From assembly GCA_030847615.1 (NCBI GenBank), contig JAUMIR010000005.1, positions 110,575,116 through 110,639,115 of the forward strand: a DNA stretch of 64,000 nucleotides, in the 5' to 3' direction. A program made the translations under genes and the position numbers. Origin of the DNA: Gambelia wislizenii. Taxonomy: Eukaryota; Chordata; Lepidosauria; Squamata; Crotaphytidae. Below are positions 41,883 through 53,899 of the stretch, piece by piece (within the stretch, counting starts at the first letter, position 1; each line of letters begins with the position of its first letter). A model generated the notes under the pieces. The model was not told the origin of the DNA and did not search any database. It was given only the letters and a program-made list of their open reading frames with translations.

Positions 41883-42610
41883 GAAGTGGGAAGCCTCTTT
41901 CATGTGTGAAGGGTTTTCACACAATGCAGTATTAGAAAACCACCATTTTCAGTCATGTACAACATGTATCTCACTTAAAACTAGCAGAATGCAGAAGATG
42001 GAAATGAATAGGCTCATTATGGGCAACCATTGCTGTGCTTAACAGCTTTGTAGGTGGAAACAATGGAAATTTATTGTCTGAGATGGGGATGGTGCCCTCC
42101 ACCCAGCTTGAATAATGGTAGATGGACAGGAATGCATATTGGAATGAATTTCCTCAACCTCTCACGGTTACCATATTTCCCAATGGGTATGTTAGAATGG
42201 TAATTGTCATGCATGTGTGACTATCTGTATATATAATTCTCTTGGGTGTGTTGCCATTTTCAGTGTGCTGATTGGCTGCTTAGGTGTCAGGATCCACCTC
42301 TCTTTGCAGGATTATGCCCCTGGCTGCAGCAGTTGGCACAGCCTCTTTGCAGACTTCAGGCCTTGGCTGTGGGTATCTTGGAAGAACCAGGGCCAAGCTA
42401 TCAAACACAGCTGGGTGCAATCATGCAGCACACCTAAAGCAGCCAGGGGAACTGCTTTTTAAGAGCAGCATTTAGCCCTCGGTCTCATCCACCACAGCAT
42501 GGTCTTCTATGCCATTTATAACTGCTCCTTGGCCCTTCTGTGCTGTTTGTAGCTGTTCCTTGGTCTTGAACTTTGGGCTAGAAAAATGTGGAAAGCATTA
42601 AGTCCTTTCT
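41883..42610. other. Unassigned sequence
   Basis: Nothing recognised. Confidence 0.3.
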
Positions 42611-42616
42611 AAACAT

Positions 42617-43400
42617 GAAGGTGGAAGGGCTCTCACGCCCTGGCACATGTGGGGTATGTGTGCGGGTGTGTGCATGGTGGTGGCAAAGGGGCTCTTGCAT
42701 TCTGACACATGTGGTATTTGTGTGTATAGTATGGGGTGTTTATATCTTAGTGCGATTGCATGGTGGTGGTGGGGGTTTGTGTCCTGGCATGCATGGTGTG
42801 TGTGTGGTGCAGTGTGTATATGTATGCACAGTTGTATGGCTGCAGCTGAGGGGCCCTCATGTCCTGGCACACATGGTGTGTGTATAGCATGGTATGTCTG
42901 TATATGTGGTTGTATGGCAGTGGCGGAGGGGCTCTTGCATCCTGCTGTGTGTGGTGTGTGTAACATGGTGTGTGTGTGCATATACGGTTGCATGGCAGCA
43001 CCGGAGGGGTTCTCGCATCCTGGCATGCATAGTGTGTGTGTGTGTAGAGTGGTGTGCAGCATGCTGTGTGTGTGTGCAGCATGCTGTGTGTGTGTGCATG
43101 CAGTTGCATGCCACGGCAGAGGGGCTATCGCATCCTGCTGCATGTGGTATGCGTGTAGCATGGTGTGTGTGTGTAGCTTGGTGTTTGTGTGCGTATGTGC
43201 AATTGCATGGCACAGCAGAGGGGCTCTCATGTCCTGGCATGTGGTGTGTGTAGCATGGTGTGTGTGTGTGTACGCATGGTTGCATGGTGGCAGCAGATGG
43301 GCTCTCACATCCTAGCACATGTGGTTAGTGTGTGTAGTGTGTGTGTATGTGTGTGTGTGTACATGCAGTCGCATGGCAGCAGCGGAGGGGCTCTCAGCAT
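42617..43400. repeat. GT-rich minisatellite, about ten units of 62-116 bp
   Basis: The recurring unit has the pattern ggggctctcgcatcctgg, cacatgtggtgtgtgtg, (tag)catggtgtgtgtg, atgcagttgcatggcagcag. Unit starts lie near 42626, 42688, 42767, 42850, 42928, 43006, 43122, 43219, 43298 and 43386. Most units are 78-83 bp, and 78 is a multiple of three, so long open frames occur on both strands: 222 codons Cys/Val/Trp-rich on plus (42647-43315), and His/Thr-rich frames up to 236 codons on minus. These look like consequences of the repeat rather than genes. Confidence 0.85.
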
Positions 43401-44970
43401 GAAACTAGCCATTATAGATTATTTGAAAGGTTATATATTAATGCATGAAATGTTTGTATTCTTGATATGTTTCCTAAGTGGCCAATCAGCAGAGTAGGAA
43501 CAGAAACATACCGAAGCATTTTATATATGTAGATAACACTGGGAATAGCTAGTATATTTTTAATTTTTCCCCATGTGCTGCAAAATAAATTTACATCTCT
43601 CCAAAACCTATCAGGACACAGAGAGGGAAAAAATGAAGTAACATCATGCACACCCCACACCCCACCCCACACCTTAATTTCCTTGGTTATCCTGTTAATA
43701 TAGAACTGTTTCCCAAAAGGAAGAAATGAGTATTGTTCTACCTTGTGACTCTACAAAAATCCCTGTTTCTATGCTGGCAAAATAGCAGATCTCTGTTCTT
43801 TTGCAACAATATTTCCTATTTCAACAAGTAGAATATTTTCTCTTTGATTTCTTGAGTCTCAAGAGCTAAGCGGTATATGGAGATCACTTCTAGTACACAA
43901 GCATGAGAATGGTATGGACATTCTTATTTGACAGGAACTTGAAGCCTCTGCACATATTAAATAGGATGTTAGCTTAAGTGATTTCCTGACATTTTCTTAT
44001 GCTTTTTGCTCCTGCTTGTTTAGCAGTATTTCTGAAGTCAGAGTTACACTGGAACAGAGTACCAACTCAAAACCACTTTCTCCTTGGGGTTAAAAAATAA
44101 CCCTTTCAGATCACAAAAATAAGGATGACATGGGATTAAACCATGCTTTACAAGTACATCAAGGAGTTTATAGAATGAGATAGGAAAATAATAGTACAGG
44201 AAGAAGTGGTGACAAGTTTAAGCTAGAGATCAAAGTGGTGTGGGACAGAAAATCCGACTTTTAGGCATAGTATTCTGAAAGTGTTATTGTGGTAAAAATA
44301 CACTTTACCTATGGGTTATTTCTGATGTGGCTTCATAAAGTACACAGTGCCATCCATGGCTCTTAAAAAAGAAAAAGAAAAAAGAATACATCAAATAAGT
44401 TGTGGGTTGTATTTTAACCCAATGAAAATTCTAATGTTTTCAGGTAGAATAATGTCAAGAGTATACTGTCCATTTCTTGTACTTCGATGATAATTCCAAT
44501 GCACCCCCAATGGAAGAAATTTCCCTGACTTGAGCCAACATACTGTCAACCAGAGCCTATCACTTCCGCTATGTTTCATTAAGTTTACCGGAAAATGACA
44601 TTCCAGATTTCACCAAATATCAAGACTTTTTTTAAAAAAGAAGTTAGAGTTGTGTATCCAAATGGACACCCAATCCTACCTTTTAGACAGTATAGACAAA
44701 GGGGAATTAATTAACCACAAACACAGATTCAGGTTGGAAGTTTAAACTGACTAAGGTAATGAAAGATTATGCTTGGAATTTCTTCTTACCAATTAGTCTA
44801 AACGGTGCTACTAGACTCCTTTAAGTCTTTTTAATGCTAAAATATAATGTATGTAAATGCATTTGCAAACTCTCTGACTCTTATATCTCTTCAATCTAAA
44901 TATCAGGACTGTGTAGTAGGGAAGCTTCCACTCATGAACCATTTGAATGACGGAATGGATACTCAGTAAG
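43401..44970. other. Unassigned AT-rich sequence
   Basis: Nothing recognised. Short CACCCC run near 43650-43670. Confidence 0.3.
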
Positions 44971-44974
44971 TATT

Positions 44975-45660
44975 TCTTTAAAATACTTACCTGAATCTGC
45001 ATGGTGAATGATGCTGCACGAGAGGGTACATGTTTGATGGGCCCCATGGCTAAAGACCAGAGTGTGTATCACATGATGCAGTGTACCAGGATGCTGCTCA
45101 TGACAGAGGTGGAGCTAGAGCTGTTTAAAACCTGACCACCCCTTCATGTACCTTTTTGGATCCTTGGGACAGTGAACAATCCAGGACAACTGGCAAAAGC
45201 GACAGTGATTTATATTGGAGTTTGGTTTGATCATGGGGAGTACATGACTGGTGGAAGCAGAGTGGAGGGCAGCACTTTCCACCCTGCCACCAGACATCTT
45301 TGTGACTTGGAGGGATCCTTTCATATTTTTTTCCTAGTTGGTGGGATAGTGATTCATATTGGAATTTGGTTTGATCATGGGGAGTACACGACTTGGACAT
45401 GCAAGGTCCTCATTTTACAGGCTCTGTGTGATTTTCAAGTTATTCAGAGCTGATGGCTTGGTGTAACCCTGGCCTGGTCTGTTATTTTGCCACACCAAGT
45501 TTGGTGGGGTGAGAGGGGTCCCTGATACCTTACCATAGAAGGTAGAGAAATATGGAATGTGTTGTATAAGGGGTTGGGCCACTTTCTTCCACATCCTACC
45601 ATAGTTTTCTGACAGTCAGAGGTCTACAGAGCTGATGGTGTACATCTGTTTGAAGGGGAG
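44975..45660 (+). repeat. LTR family B, copy 2 (partial)
   Basis: Matches 17560-17740: cttacctg.a.ctg, gagggtacatgtttgatg, gtaccaggatgctgc, gctgtttaaaacctgacc, ccttcatgtacctttttggatcc. It then diverges and contains an internal duplication (45199-45247 and 45345-45395: cagtgatttatattgga / tagtgattcatattgga, then tttggtttgatcatgggga). The AATAAA end seen in the other copies is not present, so it is truncated or rearranged. Confidence 0.45.
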
Positions 45661-45989
45661 AACATGTTGTTCCTGGGGGATCTGCAACAGGGATTATTAA
45701 GAGTGAGTTATAATCAATACTAGTTATCCAGGCTTTTCAATAAGGAAGTGTGCACAATTAAATCATTCCCTTGTGCCTTCCAATGAAAGCCAATGTTCAA
45801 TAATTCTAGAATCTGAAAAAGTAAGAAGTGAACATTGTGTGAATGAAATAACAATTTCCAGAAATCCTTCTATGCAAAAATTATATATCCAATTTGGCAT
45901 ATAAGTATGTTGAACGCACCATGCATATTCTTGCTGTTCCTGTAGTTGTTGATGTAGGAGTATCTCAGAATTGTTCTGATAGTTTTGTG

Positions 45990-46740
45990 CACCACTTTGA
46001 GGGACAAAGTGATTGTGTTTGTACTCACCTGGATTCCTAATTTGTGATTCTTTCTGCCTTGTCATTTCTCAAGACTTGTTCAGTGTGAGTTCTCAAATAA
46101 GGCTGCAGCATTGTGGATAGCGCGTCTCCATGCCTCCCGATGTGAGGCCAGGGCGGACTATTGTTGGTGGTCAATTTGGCTGAGCCTGAGATGTTGTTTC
46201 AGGGAGTCCTTGTATCGCTCTTTTGGAGCGCCCCTCTTACACTGACCCATGGCAAGTACTATTTTTGGTAGGCGATGGTCCTCCATCCTAGAAACATGCC
46301 CTGCCCAGCGCAGCTGTTTTCTCAATATCATGGCCTCAATGCTGGTGATCCCTGATTGCTCAAGGACAGCAACATTCATCACATAGTCAGTCCAGTGTAT
46401 ATTTAGGATTGTGCATATACAGCACTGATTAAAGCATTCGAGGAGTCATAAGTGGTGGCGACAGACGACCCGTGTTTCAGACCCATAAAAGAGAATAATG
46501 TACAATGTACATTAAAAAGAGAATAATGTACATTAAAAAGAGAATAATGTACAGTACAATGGCTCTATACACACTGATTTTTGTGCTTCGCCTCAGGTGT
46601 TTATTACTCCAGACTCTTTTGTAAAGTCTTCCAAATGTGCTATATGCCTTTGCTAATCTGTGATCAATCTCTTTGTCAATCTTGGCATCTGAGGAGACGA
46701 TGCTTCCCAGGTGAGTGAACTGCTGAATGGACTTAAGCAC
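45990..46740 (-). pseudogene. LINE polymerase C-terminal fragment
   Basis: Minus-strand frames preserve the end of a non-LTR polymerase: FTHLGSIVSSDAKIDKEID, then RLAKAYSTFGRLYKRVWSN and KISVYRAIVLY (46740-46477). Next come VLEQSGITSIEAMILRKQL and RWAGHVSRM with RLPK and RYKDSLKQHL (46382-46158). This 'FTYLGS...RWAGHV.RM' layout is found in several LINE clades of animals; I cannot assign the clade. Downstream codons fade into unrelated sequence near 45990. Stops and a small tandem repeat (46494-46554) interrupt it. Reverse transcriptase palm motifs are not present. Confidence 0.65.
46494..46554. repeat. Short tandem repeat, three units
   Basis: The unit 'aaagagaataatgtacatta' (about 22 bp) is repeated about three times, interrupting the LINE fragment frame. 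Confidence 0.8.
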
Positions 46741-46749
46741 GGATTTGCA

Positions 46750-48138
46750 AATAGCCTATTCCTGAACAAGATGATTGGGAGGATGATACTTGACCTCCTA
46801 CAGATCTTCCTGGGTAAGGCAGATGCTATAGATCATTTCGATCTGACTTCAGATATGGACATGGAACTTAAATATCCCTGGTCACCTTGGGTCACCTTGT
46901 TTAGGGAGAGAGATTATCCTGTTGACCCTTGACTTTTTGGTGGCTTTCAATACCACAGAGCATAATAGCATTCTTAAGCACCCCAGAGGGCTGGAAGTAT
47001 GAGGAACTGTGCTAGAGTTGTTCTGTTCCTGTGCTACAGTCTTTCCACACATGGTGTATACATTTACACTAAAATATTCATCTACACATTTCTTCTTAAA
47101 TATTAATTGCTCTACATATTTTTAAATGAAAAAAAATGAATCTCAAATTCAGAGAGGTGTTCCGACCAAATGATCACACAGTTCTAATATGTGATTTAGT
47201 TTAAAAAGTGTGAATAAGGCAATTTTGCTATAGAATATGGGCTGGATAAAATTCTCCAACATCCCTATTCTTCAAACAACTCTACAGATAGGGTGAAGAA
47301 GCTACAGTTGGCCTTATAGATTCATTGTAGTAAAAAGAGCTTCTGAGTCATCCCCTTTTATAAACCTTGGTATTATACCTTCAGCTTCAACATTTTTATG
47401 CCATCCCTTCAGCTTGAACTTTCTTCTCAGTAGCTTTTCAAAGCACATACACAGGTAAAGAATTGTTACCTATTTTCATCCATGTCTTGATGTCTGCTAG
47501 CATTATTATGATGTTCAACATTTGGGCTTGCAATTGGGCTGGGTGATTTTAAAGGAAAGCCAACAAAGCCCTCATAAATATAATACCCTTGCTTATTATC
47601 TGTGCCTGACAAAAACTTCAGCAATGTTCTTTTTAAAAGATCACAGAGACAATTATTGTAATTGCCACACTAGTTCGCAATCATAATTTAGTTAATGACT
47701 CTGGAGTCTGCCTCCATCTGCTGTTCCTGTTGTCACTTGTATTTTGGTTTGGATGCTATTGAATGTTCAGTTGATCCTCAGATCTGATGTCATTATTCTG
47801 TTACCTCATGTTTGTAATTTGGCTGATTTGCCCACTATCAAAGCTCTGCCCCTCCTCCCCACAAAATGTAATAGTTTCAGTCTGGTTCTACCCACTTGAC
47901 TTTTCTTTCAGATAAAGAGGATATTGAAGTCAGAGCCATCTTGCACAGCACCTTCTCCTAATAGAGAACACTGCCATATGGCAATAGTTCTGTGCCTTAC
48001 AAGAATACGCCCTGGCACTTCATTCCTCCTGCCTACATGAAGACTGCTTCTTCCAGACATGTGAAATTTTCTCTACCAGTGCTTGATGTTCCTGGAGACA
48101 TCTGTTTTTTTATGGGAAGACTATCCATACAGTTGGGT
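46750..48138. other. Unassigned sequence
   Basis: Nothing recognised apart from the end of the LINE fragment. Confidence 0.3.
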
Positions 48139-48180
48139 GAATCAAGTTGTAGAACTTATGAATCAAGTTGTAGAACTTAT
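48139..48180. repeat. Perfect 21-bp tandem duplication
   Basis: gaatcaagttgtagaacttat occurs twice head to tail (48139-48159, 48160-48180) with no mismatch. Confidence 0.9.
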
Positions 48181-48234
48181 TAACTACCATATGTATATAA
48201 ATGATAACTGAGATCCACAAAGTAGAGAGAGAAA

Positions 48235-48365
48235 TTATTTATCAGTTATAGTTGTATCTCGCCTTTCCTACAGTGAACTCACAGTTGTTGCCTAGCCTTC
48301 CTGCTTAGTCTCACAACAACCCTGTCAAGTAGATTAGGCTGAGAGAGAATGACTGACCAAATAAC
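48235..48365 (-). repeat. LINE 3'-end fragment, L2-like
   Basis: The block tctcgcctttcctacag...ctcacaacaaccctgtcaagtagattaggctgagagagaatgactgaccaa is a familiar reptile L2-type 3' region in inverse orientation. Confidence 0.5.
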
Positions 48366-48805
48366 AATTTCATGGCTCCATGTGGACTATACTATGGTTC
48401 TTACAAGCTACATTCAGCTATTAATGTAAGTAGCATTCCAACTTTTTACATGTCTCCTCCATGCATTTGTATGCCTCCCATTTTTTCTATTTTATCTACC
48501 TTTCTGCATGAAGCAGTCCACACATGAAGAATGTGTGTAGGTCAGCTGTGGAGGATCTAAGAATTTACGCCTTTACTAACTCATCAGAGACATATACTTG
48601 GTGTGGCCAACTCTATCATATTCAGTTTTCCTGAAGCTTTCCTAGTGCTAAGTTTATACTATCTTGATTTTGGATAATATTGCAGGGTGTTGGTTTGTTT
48701 GTTTAAATATCTTTTCTTGCCATGGACCCCCAAGATTTAACTCAATATTAAAACCCTAACAACGATAATAACAATAATATATGATAACAATAGTAATACA
48801 ATTAC

Positions 48806-49175
48806 AACAATGCCTCTTAACCTTTTCTTCACCAGTGGCCCCTTTAAATATCTTTTGTTGCCATGGCCCTCCAAGACTTTAGATTTAAAACAACAACAAC
48901 ACAATTACACCATGCATGAAATCTTCCCTCAGAGGCACTACAGTGGGAGGGAAGACTTTTCTCCTGGTTCTTCCTGCAAGTTTGTGGCTGGAGTGGATTG
49001 AATGGCAATGTGCAGGCCAAGCTAGCCAACCAATCTTTGCCTTGGCTCCTGTCTTCTAGCCCCTCCACTTCAGGAAGGAGATGGGCTGAGCAGCCTTCAC
49101 ACCTTTGCAGACCTGCTGTGAGGTCATTGAAGACCCCTGGGGGTCCCCAGACCCCAGATTAAGAATCACTGGTGT
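48806..49175. repeat. MITE-like repeat, family G
   Basis: The left edge (about 48806: atgcctcttaaccttttc) and right edge (complement of about 49150-49175: accagtgattcttaatctgg) are weak inverted repeats. The interior has gccatggccctccaagactt and ends gacccctgggggtccccagaccccag. A partial duplicate of the left part lies upstream at 48705-48740 (tttaaatatcttttcttgccatggac). No coding capacity. Confidence 0.4.
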
Positions 49176-49560
49176 AGATACATGGCAAAAAGTAGCATCC
49201 AAATCTCTGCCTCATTTAGAGAAGAGGGGGTGCAGGGACCCTTGTCTACCACTTGTTGTCCGTGAATAAAATCTTGGTGAATATAGTGTGGCAGGCTCCA
49301 AGCCTTGGTGCGAGAGGGAACGACGATCTTGCAGCAGCGATGGCAGCGTCCAAAAACGACCCCCTGCCATGCTGCTGCGACAAAACTGTCCTGGACGATC
49401 CTTGTATGGCAAGGATCATCTGAAAATGTTCTCTGTCTCTCCACTCTCGGTCCTTTCTAGAAGTTCTCTCCAGAGGGTCACCTTCATTTTGAACCTTCCA
49501 CATGGTTTCCTTCTTCCAGATCTTCAGCCACCAAGCTTCTCCTTCACATCAGAGGGTGAG
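49176..49560. other. CpG-richer segment with open frames on both strands
   Basis: This segment has more CpG than its flanks (gcgagagggaacgacgatc, gcagcgatggcagcgtcc). Minus frames of 92 and 85 codons (49444-49166, 49503-49246) and a plus frame of 114 codons (49288-49632) overlap. None shows a known motif. The start ERTSRKDREWRDREHF on minus is charged, as in retroelement gag linkers, but that is not enough for an assignment. Confidence 0.3.
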
Positions 49561-50080
49561 AAAATCCATGTAGTAATAATGGGAATTTCAAGTATCCTGA
49601 TATTTGTTGCAATCAGTCCATGTCCCAATTAGGATGGGTAGGCCCAGGCTTATCATAGCGGGCCTAGCTAGTCTATGGAGCTGGAAATTCAGAGTCATTT
49701 GAATGTTACTCTCTTCCTTAGACTTCATGGTATTATTTTGGCTCTTTGATGTTATAGAGCCATGAGGGAGGTCACTCCCCCAACCTCAGTTATCATGTCT
49801 GGTTTCAGCCATGTGGCTCAAGCATGTGGCATAGAACAAAGGAATCAGAAACTTAGACGTCTTTTGGTCAGATTTGATTGGTTCTGCCTTTACAGGTTTG
49901 GATTGGCTCTTCAGTCAGATGATGTGATGTCGTGTTTAAGAAATGAGGTTCCCACCCCCTTACCATACCTGTTGCTATGGAAACCAGGGAGTGGAATTTT
50001 CCAATGCTATGACCTGTAGGTTTTGCAGATGAACTCACCATGATGGCTGGTAATTCCATCATGACAGGCTATCTGTCAGG
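49561..50080. other. Unassigned sequence
   Basis: Nothing recognised. Confidence 0.3.
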
Positions 50081-50084
50081 AATG

Positions 50085-50170
50085 ATTTGATTCTGTATTC
50101 CTTGCATGGCAGGGGGTTGGACTGGATGGCCCTTGTGGTCTCTTCCAACTCTGATGCTATGATGCTATGT
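50085..50170 (+). repeat. CR1 3'-end fragment
   Basis: cttgcatggcagggggttgg, actggatggccc, ttgtggtctcttccaactctgatgctatgatgctatg: the full CR1 terminal block with the tandem 8-mer TGCTATGA. Complement of the same block opens the CR1 at 10915. Confidence 0.75.
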
Positions 50171-50504
50171 ATGTTTTAGTCTGTTGTCCTTTAAGCCTAG
50201 CTGCATACCTCTAGCCTCCTTAAATTGGTTAGGAGTATGGATTTAGCACCCATGCCATTGTTCCCCTTTTTTTCTTTGAGAAACTGCTATTAACAGCTTG
50301 TATTGAATATAAACTGTTCTGTTATTAATCGTATTAATCATTAACTGATAATTATTCAATTCATAGTGTTGGTTATGAAAGCCACATGAGGCTTGGGTTC
50401 AGGTTATCTGAAGGACCATATTTTCTGATGTGATCCTACCTGTGTTTTAAGATTTTTTTTTTTTATCAGAAGGTCTTACTCTCTGGACCATCATCTTCAC
50501 AGGT

Positions 50505-51240
50505 ATATCTGGTATGGAATATGGGAGAGGCCTTCTCAGTGGTTGCTCCCAAGCTCTGAAACTTGCTTGCCAGAGAGGTTACACTGGTGTCTTTCCTACT
50601 ATTCTTGAATAGTCAATGGACAGACCTTTGCTGGATGATTGCTCATGGGGAAAGGGACCTCTAAGAATGTTCTCTACTGTTTGATCTGTTGTTTTCTTCT
50701 TAATGACATGCCCTCCAACAGTTCACAGATGAAAACTGGGACACAAGTGGCCAAGAAACATCAGAGTATGGTGGCAATGGCAAAAGTTATTAATGAGAAA
50801 GGAGGACATACAAGATAGAAGAGGCTGCAGTGGTTTGATTTTGCCTGAGCCTTCTGGGAAGGGTAATATTCCACTCCTTTCCCCATGCTGAGTTAATGAA
50901 ATGCAAACTACTTTTGCATTTTGAACGCAAAATTTGCAGAGATTGAAGTCAACTGAAGACAAAGGGAAGAAGTGGGAGGAAGAGAGAGAATCTGGGACAT
51001 ATTAAAATCAGCTGAACAAGTAGGATGACATAGGCTTAATGGAACTATCTAAGCCAAATCAAAGGAGTTTGAGGTTATGTAATGGTCATGCTGCTTTTAA
51101 TTCTATTGTTAGTTAATTATATGTTAATGCTTTTACAATATGAACATTAAAGTTGTATTTGCTTTAACCTTTTTTAGTCACCTTGAGTCCTAGACTGTGA
51201 AAAATCTGGAATATGAATAAACATTACAATATAACATATA
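50505..51240 (+). repeat. L2-like LINE 3' end, interrupted
   Basis: The front part (50515-50645) has gggagaggccttctcagtggttgctccc, as in the element at 6565. The tail part (51075-51235) has tgcttttaattctattgtta...ccttgagtcctagactgtg...gaatatgaataaac. Between them (about 50695-51060) is unrelated sequence, so it has either been interrupted by an insertion or the two parts are separate copies. Confidence 0.45.
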
Positions 51241-51249
51241 ATATTATAT

Positions 51250-52610
51250 GGGTAATCTCATCCAATCAGAGATAACAAAAACTGGTTTGATTTTGGAATT
51301 GGACAGTAAATTGAATCTGGCCTCACATAAGGATGTCAGTGAGGGCAGCAAAGTATAGATAGTTGAGGGATAATGAAGACCATATAAAATGATTAGTTGA
51401 GTATGGTTGCATGGAATACTACATTTTTTTAAAGTTTTTTTTTTCTTTTATGGCAATGCCAAAAAAATGCATGGATATTTTAAGTATTTCAATTAGGATA
51501 TCTAAAATAGATTAATCATGACTATCTGATACTTTCCCAGCCTTTTAAAGGTATATTTGTTCACTTGAGTTTTCCTTTGCTTTTCTAGATTGCATGGTTA
51601 ACTGAGAACAGATCACACTGGAGAATTTGTTGGAAACATGAAATTTTTACAATGCATTGTGCCCAGTGTAGCAAGCCTATATTACCCTGTGTGTCTCTAT
51701 TCATTCCCAAAAGAAAGTTCAGAATGCAATTAAGAACACTTTCCTCAAAAATTCATGCCAAGTGTCTTCCTAAGTAATTCCTAAGTTAAGTCAAAGCCAA
51801 AAGCAGATTTCCTATCCCATCCTCCTTGTACTATGATGAGCAAATTGGTTAAAAAAAAAGTACAAATTGTTAAAAGAAGAGCTGCTGTCAAAATAACAGG
51901 AGCTTAAGAACTTGGAGCATCTGTTCTGACCGATAACAGCAGCCACAGTCTTGATGGCAGCCTAAATCCTGAATTACACAAACCCCAAATACTGATAGTG
52001 CGAGAGTAAACAGTAATTTGAATGCACTTTGAAGGAGGAAAAAGGGTATCTCAGATTGAGACTGGTGTGCATTTCTCTTTGCCTCCTAGTGAGATGTATG
52101 CAGATCTTCTGAAACATGGTGATGGCTACAGTGAAAGGATCGACTGGTTCAATGTCTGATATTTAGAACTCAATAGATTTAACTTGACACATAGGAAAAA
52201 TATGGTACTCCGCTCAATGCAGGTACTTGTCACACACTTGAACATCAGCATCCAGGATGAATGGGCTGGCGCAGACATCTCACAAGCTCTCTCTTCTTTG
52301 AGTCAAAAGTTTAGAATTTGGCTGTGGGGATCATAAGAACCCAGCTGAAATAGACCCGCACATGAATCTACTGCAACTTCTTGGTTCCAACAGTGGAGAG
52401 CAAGATAAGATTGCAAATTGCACAGGGGAGGAAGAACTTGAGGAGAAGAGCTCTCCCCATTTGCTTGTCCCCATATGTCTGGAATTAGCTGTATACTACT
52501 CTGAATGTGGAGGCTATTTTTATCTATCACGGCCAACAGTTATGTCCCCCAAGAATTTGACTGTCTTCACATTAAAGCTATATAAGACATCAGCAGCATT
52601 GTATAAGAAA
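51250..52610. other. Unassigned AT-rich sequence
   Basis: Nothing recognised. Confidence 0.3.
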
Positions 52611-52612
52611 AT

Positions 52613-52656
52613 ATGTGTGTGTGTGTGTGAGAGAGAGAGAGAGTGAGTGAGTGAGT
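52613..52656. repeat. (GT)n(GA)n(GTGA)n microsatellite
   Basis: GT units, then GA units, then three GTGA/GAGT units. Confidence 0.9.
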
Positions 52657-53565
52657 CCATCCTCAATTCACTGCTCTTTCTTTTATTGAATAACTCAGCA
52701 TTCTACTACTATAAGGGACTTTCTATCAACTGTATATCACATGCTATCACCCTGCAGCAGTACTTACAAAAACCTTTAGGCTGCAACTTGCAGAATTCCC
52801 ACAGGCATCATAGCTGAGACCATGATAAGTAGGGGATCTGGGGGTGGGGGGGCTATAGTTCAAAAAGTAATTTTGCTAAACTCTGTCCTGGAGTTTCTAT
52901 CCCTCCTGAATTTTCCCTGTCTTATTTATTTTGATTAAGATATACCGTACTGTATGTCAGTATAAAGGTAAACTAAAAGTTGAAATTAAACAATCTCTTC
53001 ACTTCATCAGGAGTTATAGCTGTCAGTGGAGATGATACCTGAATATTTTTTCAGTGCTGGGAAATTTTAACCTGCTTTAGTCTCATCCAGAAGTGTAGCT
53101 AAAGTGGGGTGAAATGTGGGCTTTTGCCCCCAAACAGGAATTCTGACACTATTGGGTTTTTTTTCCTTGCAGTCCACAAATTTCTAGCACTGCAGTAACT
53201 TAAAACTTCAGTTGAGGATTTAGAAGTACAGTTTAGGCATCCAAAGAAAAGGTGCGAACAAACGTGTCAAGGAAATGTAAACACAACAATGTTTGATTGT
53301 CTCATTCTCTGAAATGCTAGAAATTTAGGGATTGGAGGATTTTATTATTAAGGGAGGGGAAAAATTGTATTTGGGGAGGCAATGCCCTCATTCCCCTCTC
53401 CTTAGCTACCATACTCTCCTGGCACCACCACAAGCAAATGGTGTGGGGAAGAGACATTCCTTTGCCTGCCCAGGCCAAATGTCTCCCCCTCCGTCCTTTT
53501 CCCCAAATAATGACAGACACATGAATATATTTGGAAAGATATATTGTTAATGATACACTAGATAT
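52657..53565. other. Mixed unassigned sequence
   Basis: At 52785-52900 there is a fragment of the common reptile foldback repeat (ggggggctatagttcaaaaagtaattttgc). The rest is not recognised. Confidence 0.3.
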
Positions 53566-53569
53566 ATAT

Positions 53570-53895
53570 TGGCAATAAAGGCCAAAACTTTATTGATAAC
53601 AGCTGCAATAGTTGGCTCACATTGCATGGGTCCGGAACCAGGCATCAACCAACCCAAATGCTGGTCAATGATATCCCTGTCCGTTAACCACTGACACACC
53701 ACTGATGAAGGGGGAGGAGTCCTGGCCAGGTCCTTCATGCCCAACAACCCCTCACCCTTGTCCTACCACTGAAAAGAGGGGTATCGGTGAACTTGACCTT
53801 GACCTTGATCATGAACTGGATGGAGCCCCCCCTCACTGATGACCTCAGATCAGGACCCATGCCAACCACGCCCCAAAGTTGTGACAGAAAAGAAT
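53570..53895 (-). repeat. LTR-like fragment, family unclear
   Basis: Minus-strand AATAAAG (complement of 53590-53596) in 'tatcaataaagttttggcctttattgcc'. Upstream on minus it has CA-rich and GGGG-rich blocks and a 'ctgtcacaactttggggcgtgg' end near 53880. It looks like a Gypsy-type LTR fragment but without a TATA box that I can defend. Confidence 0.3.
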
Positions 53896-53899
53896 ACAT

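Noticed and set aside
42598..43318. Frames of 120-236 codons on both strands resembling Cys-rich or His-rich proteins
   Set aside because: They follow the minisatellite period, are mirror images of each other, and have no plausible start context or homolog.
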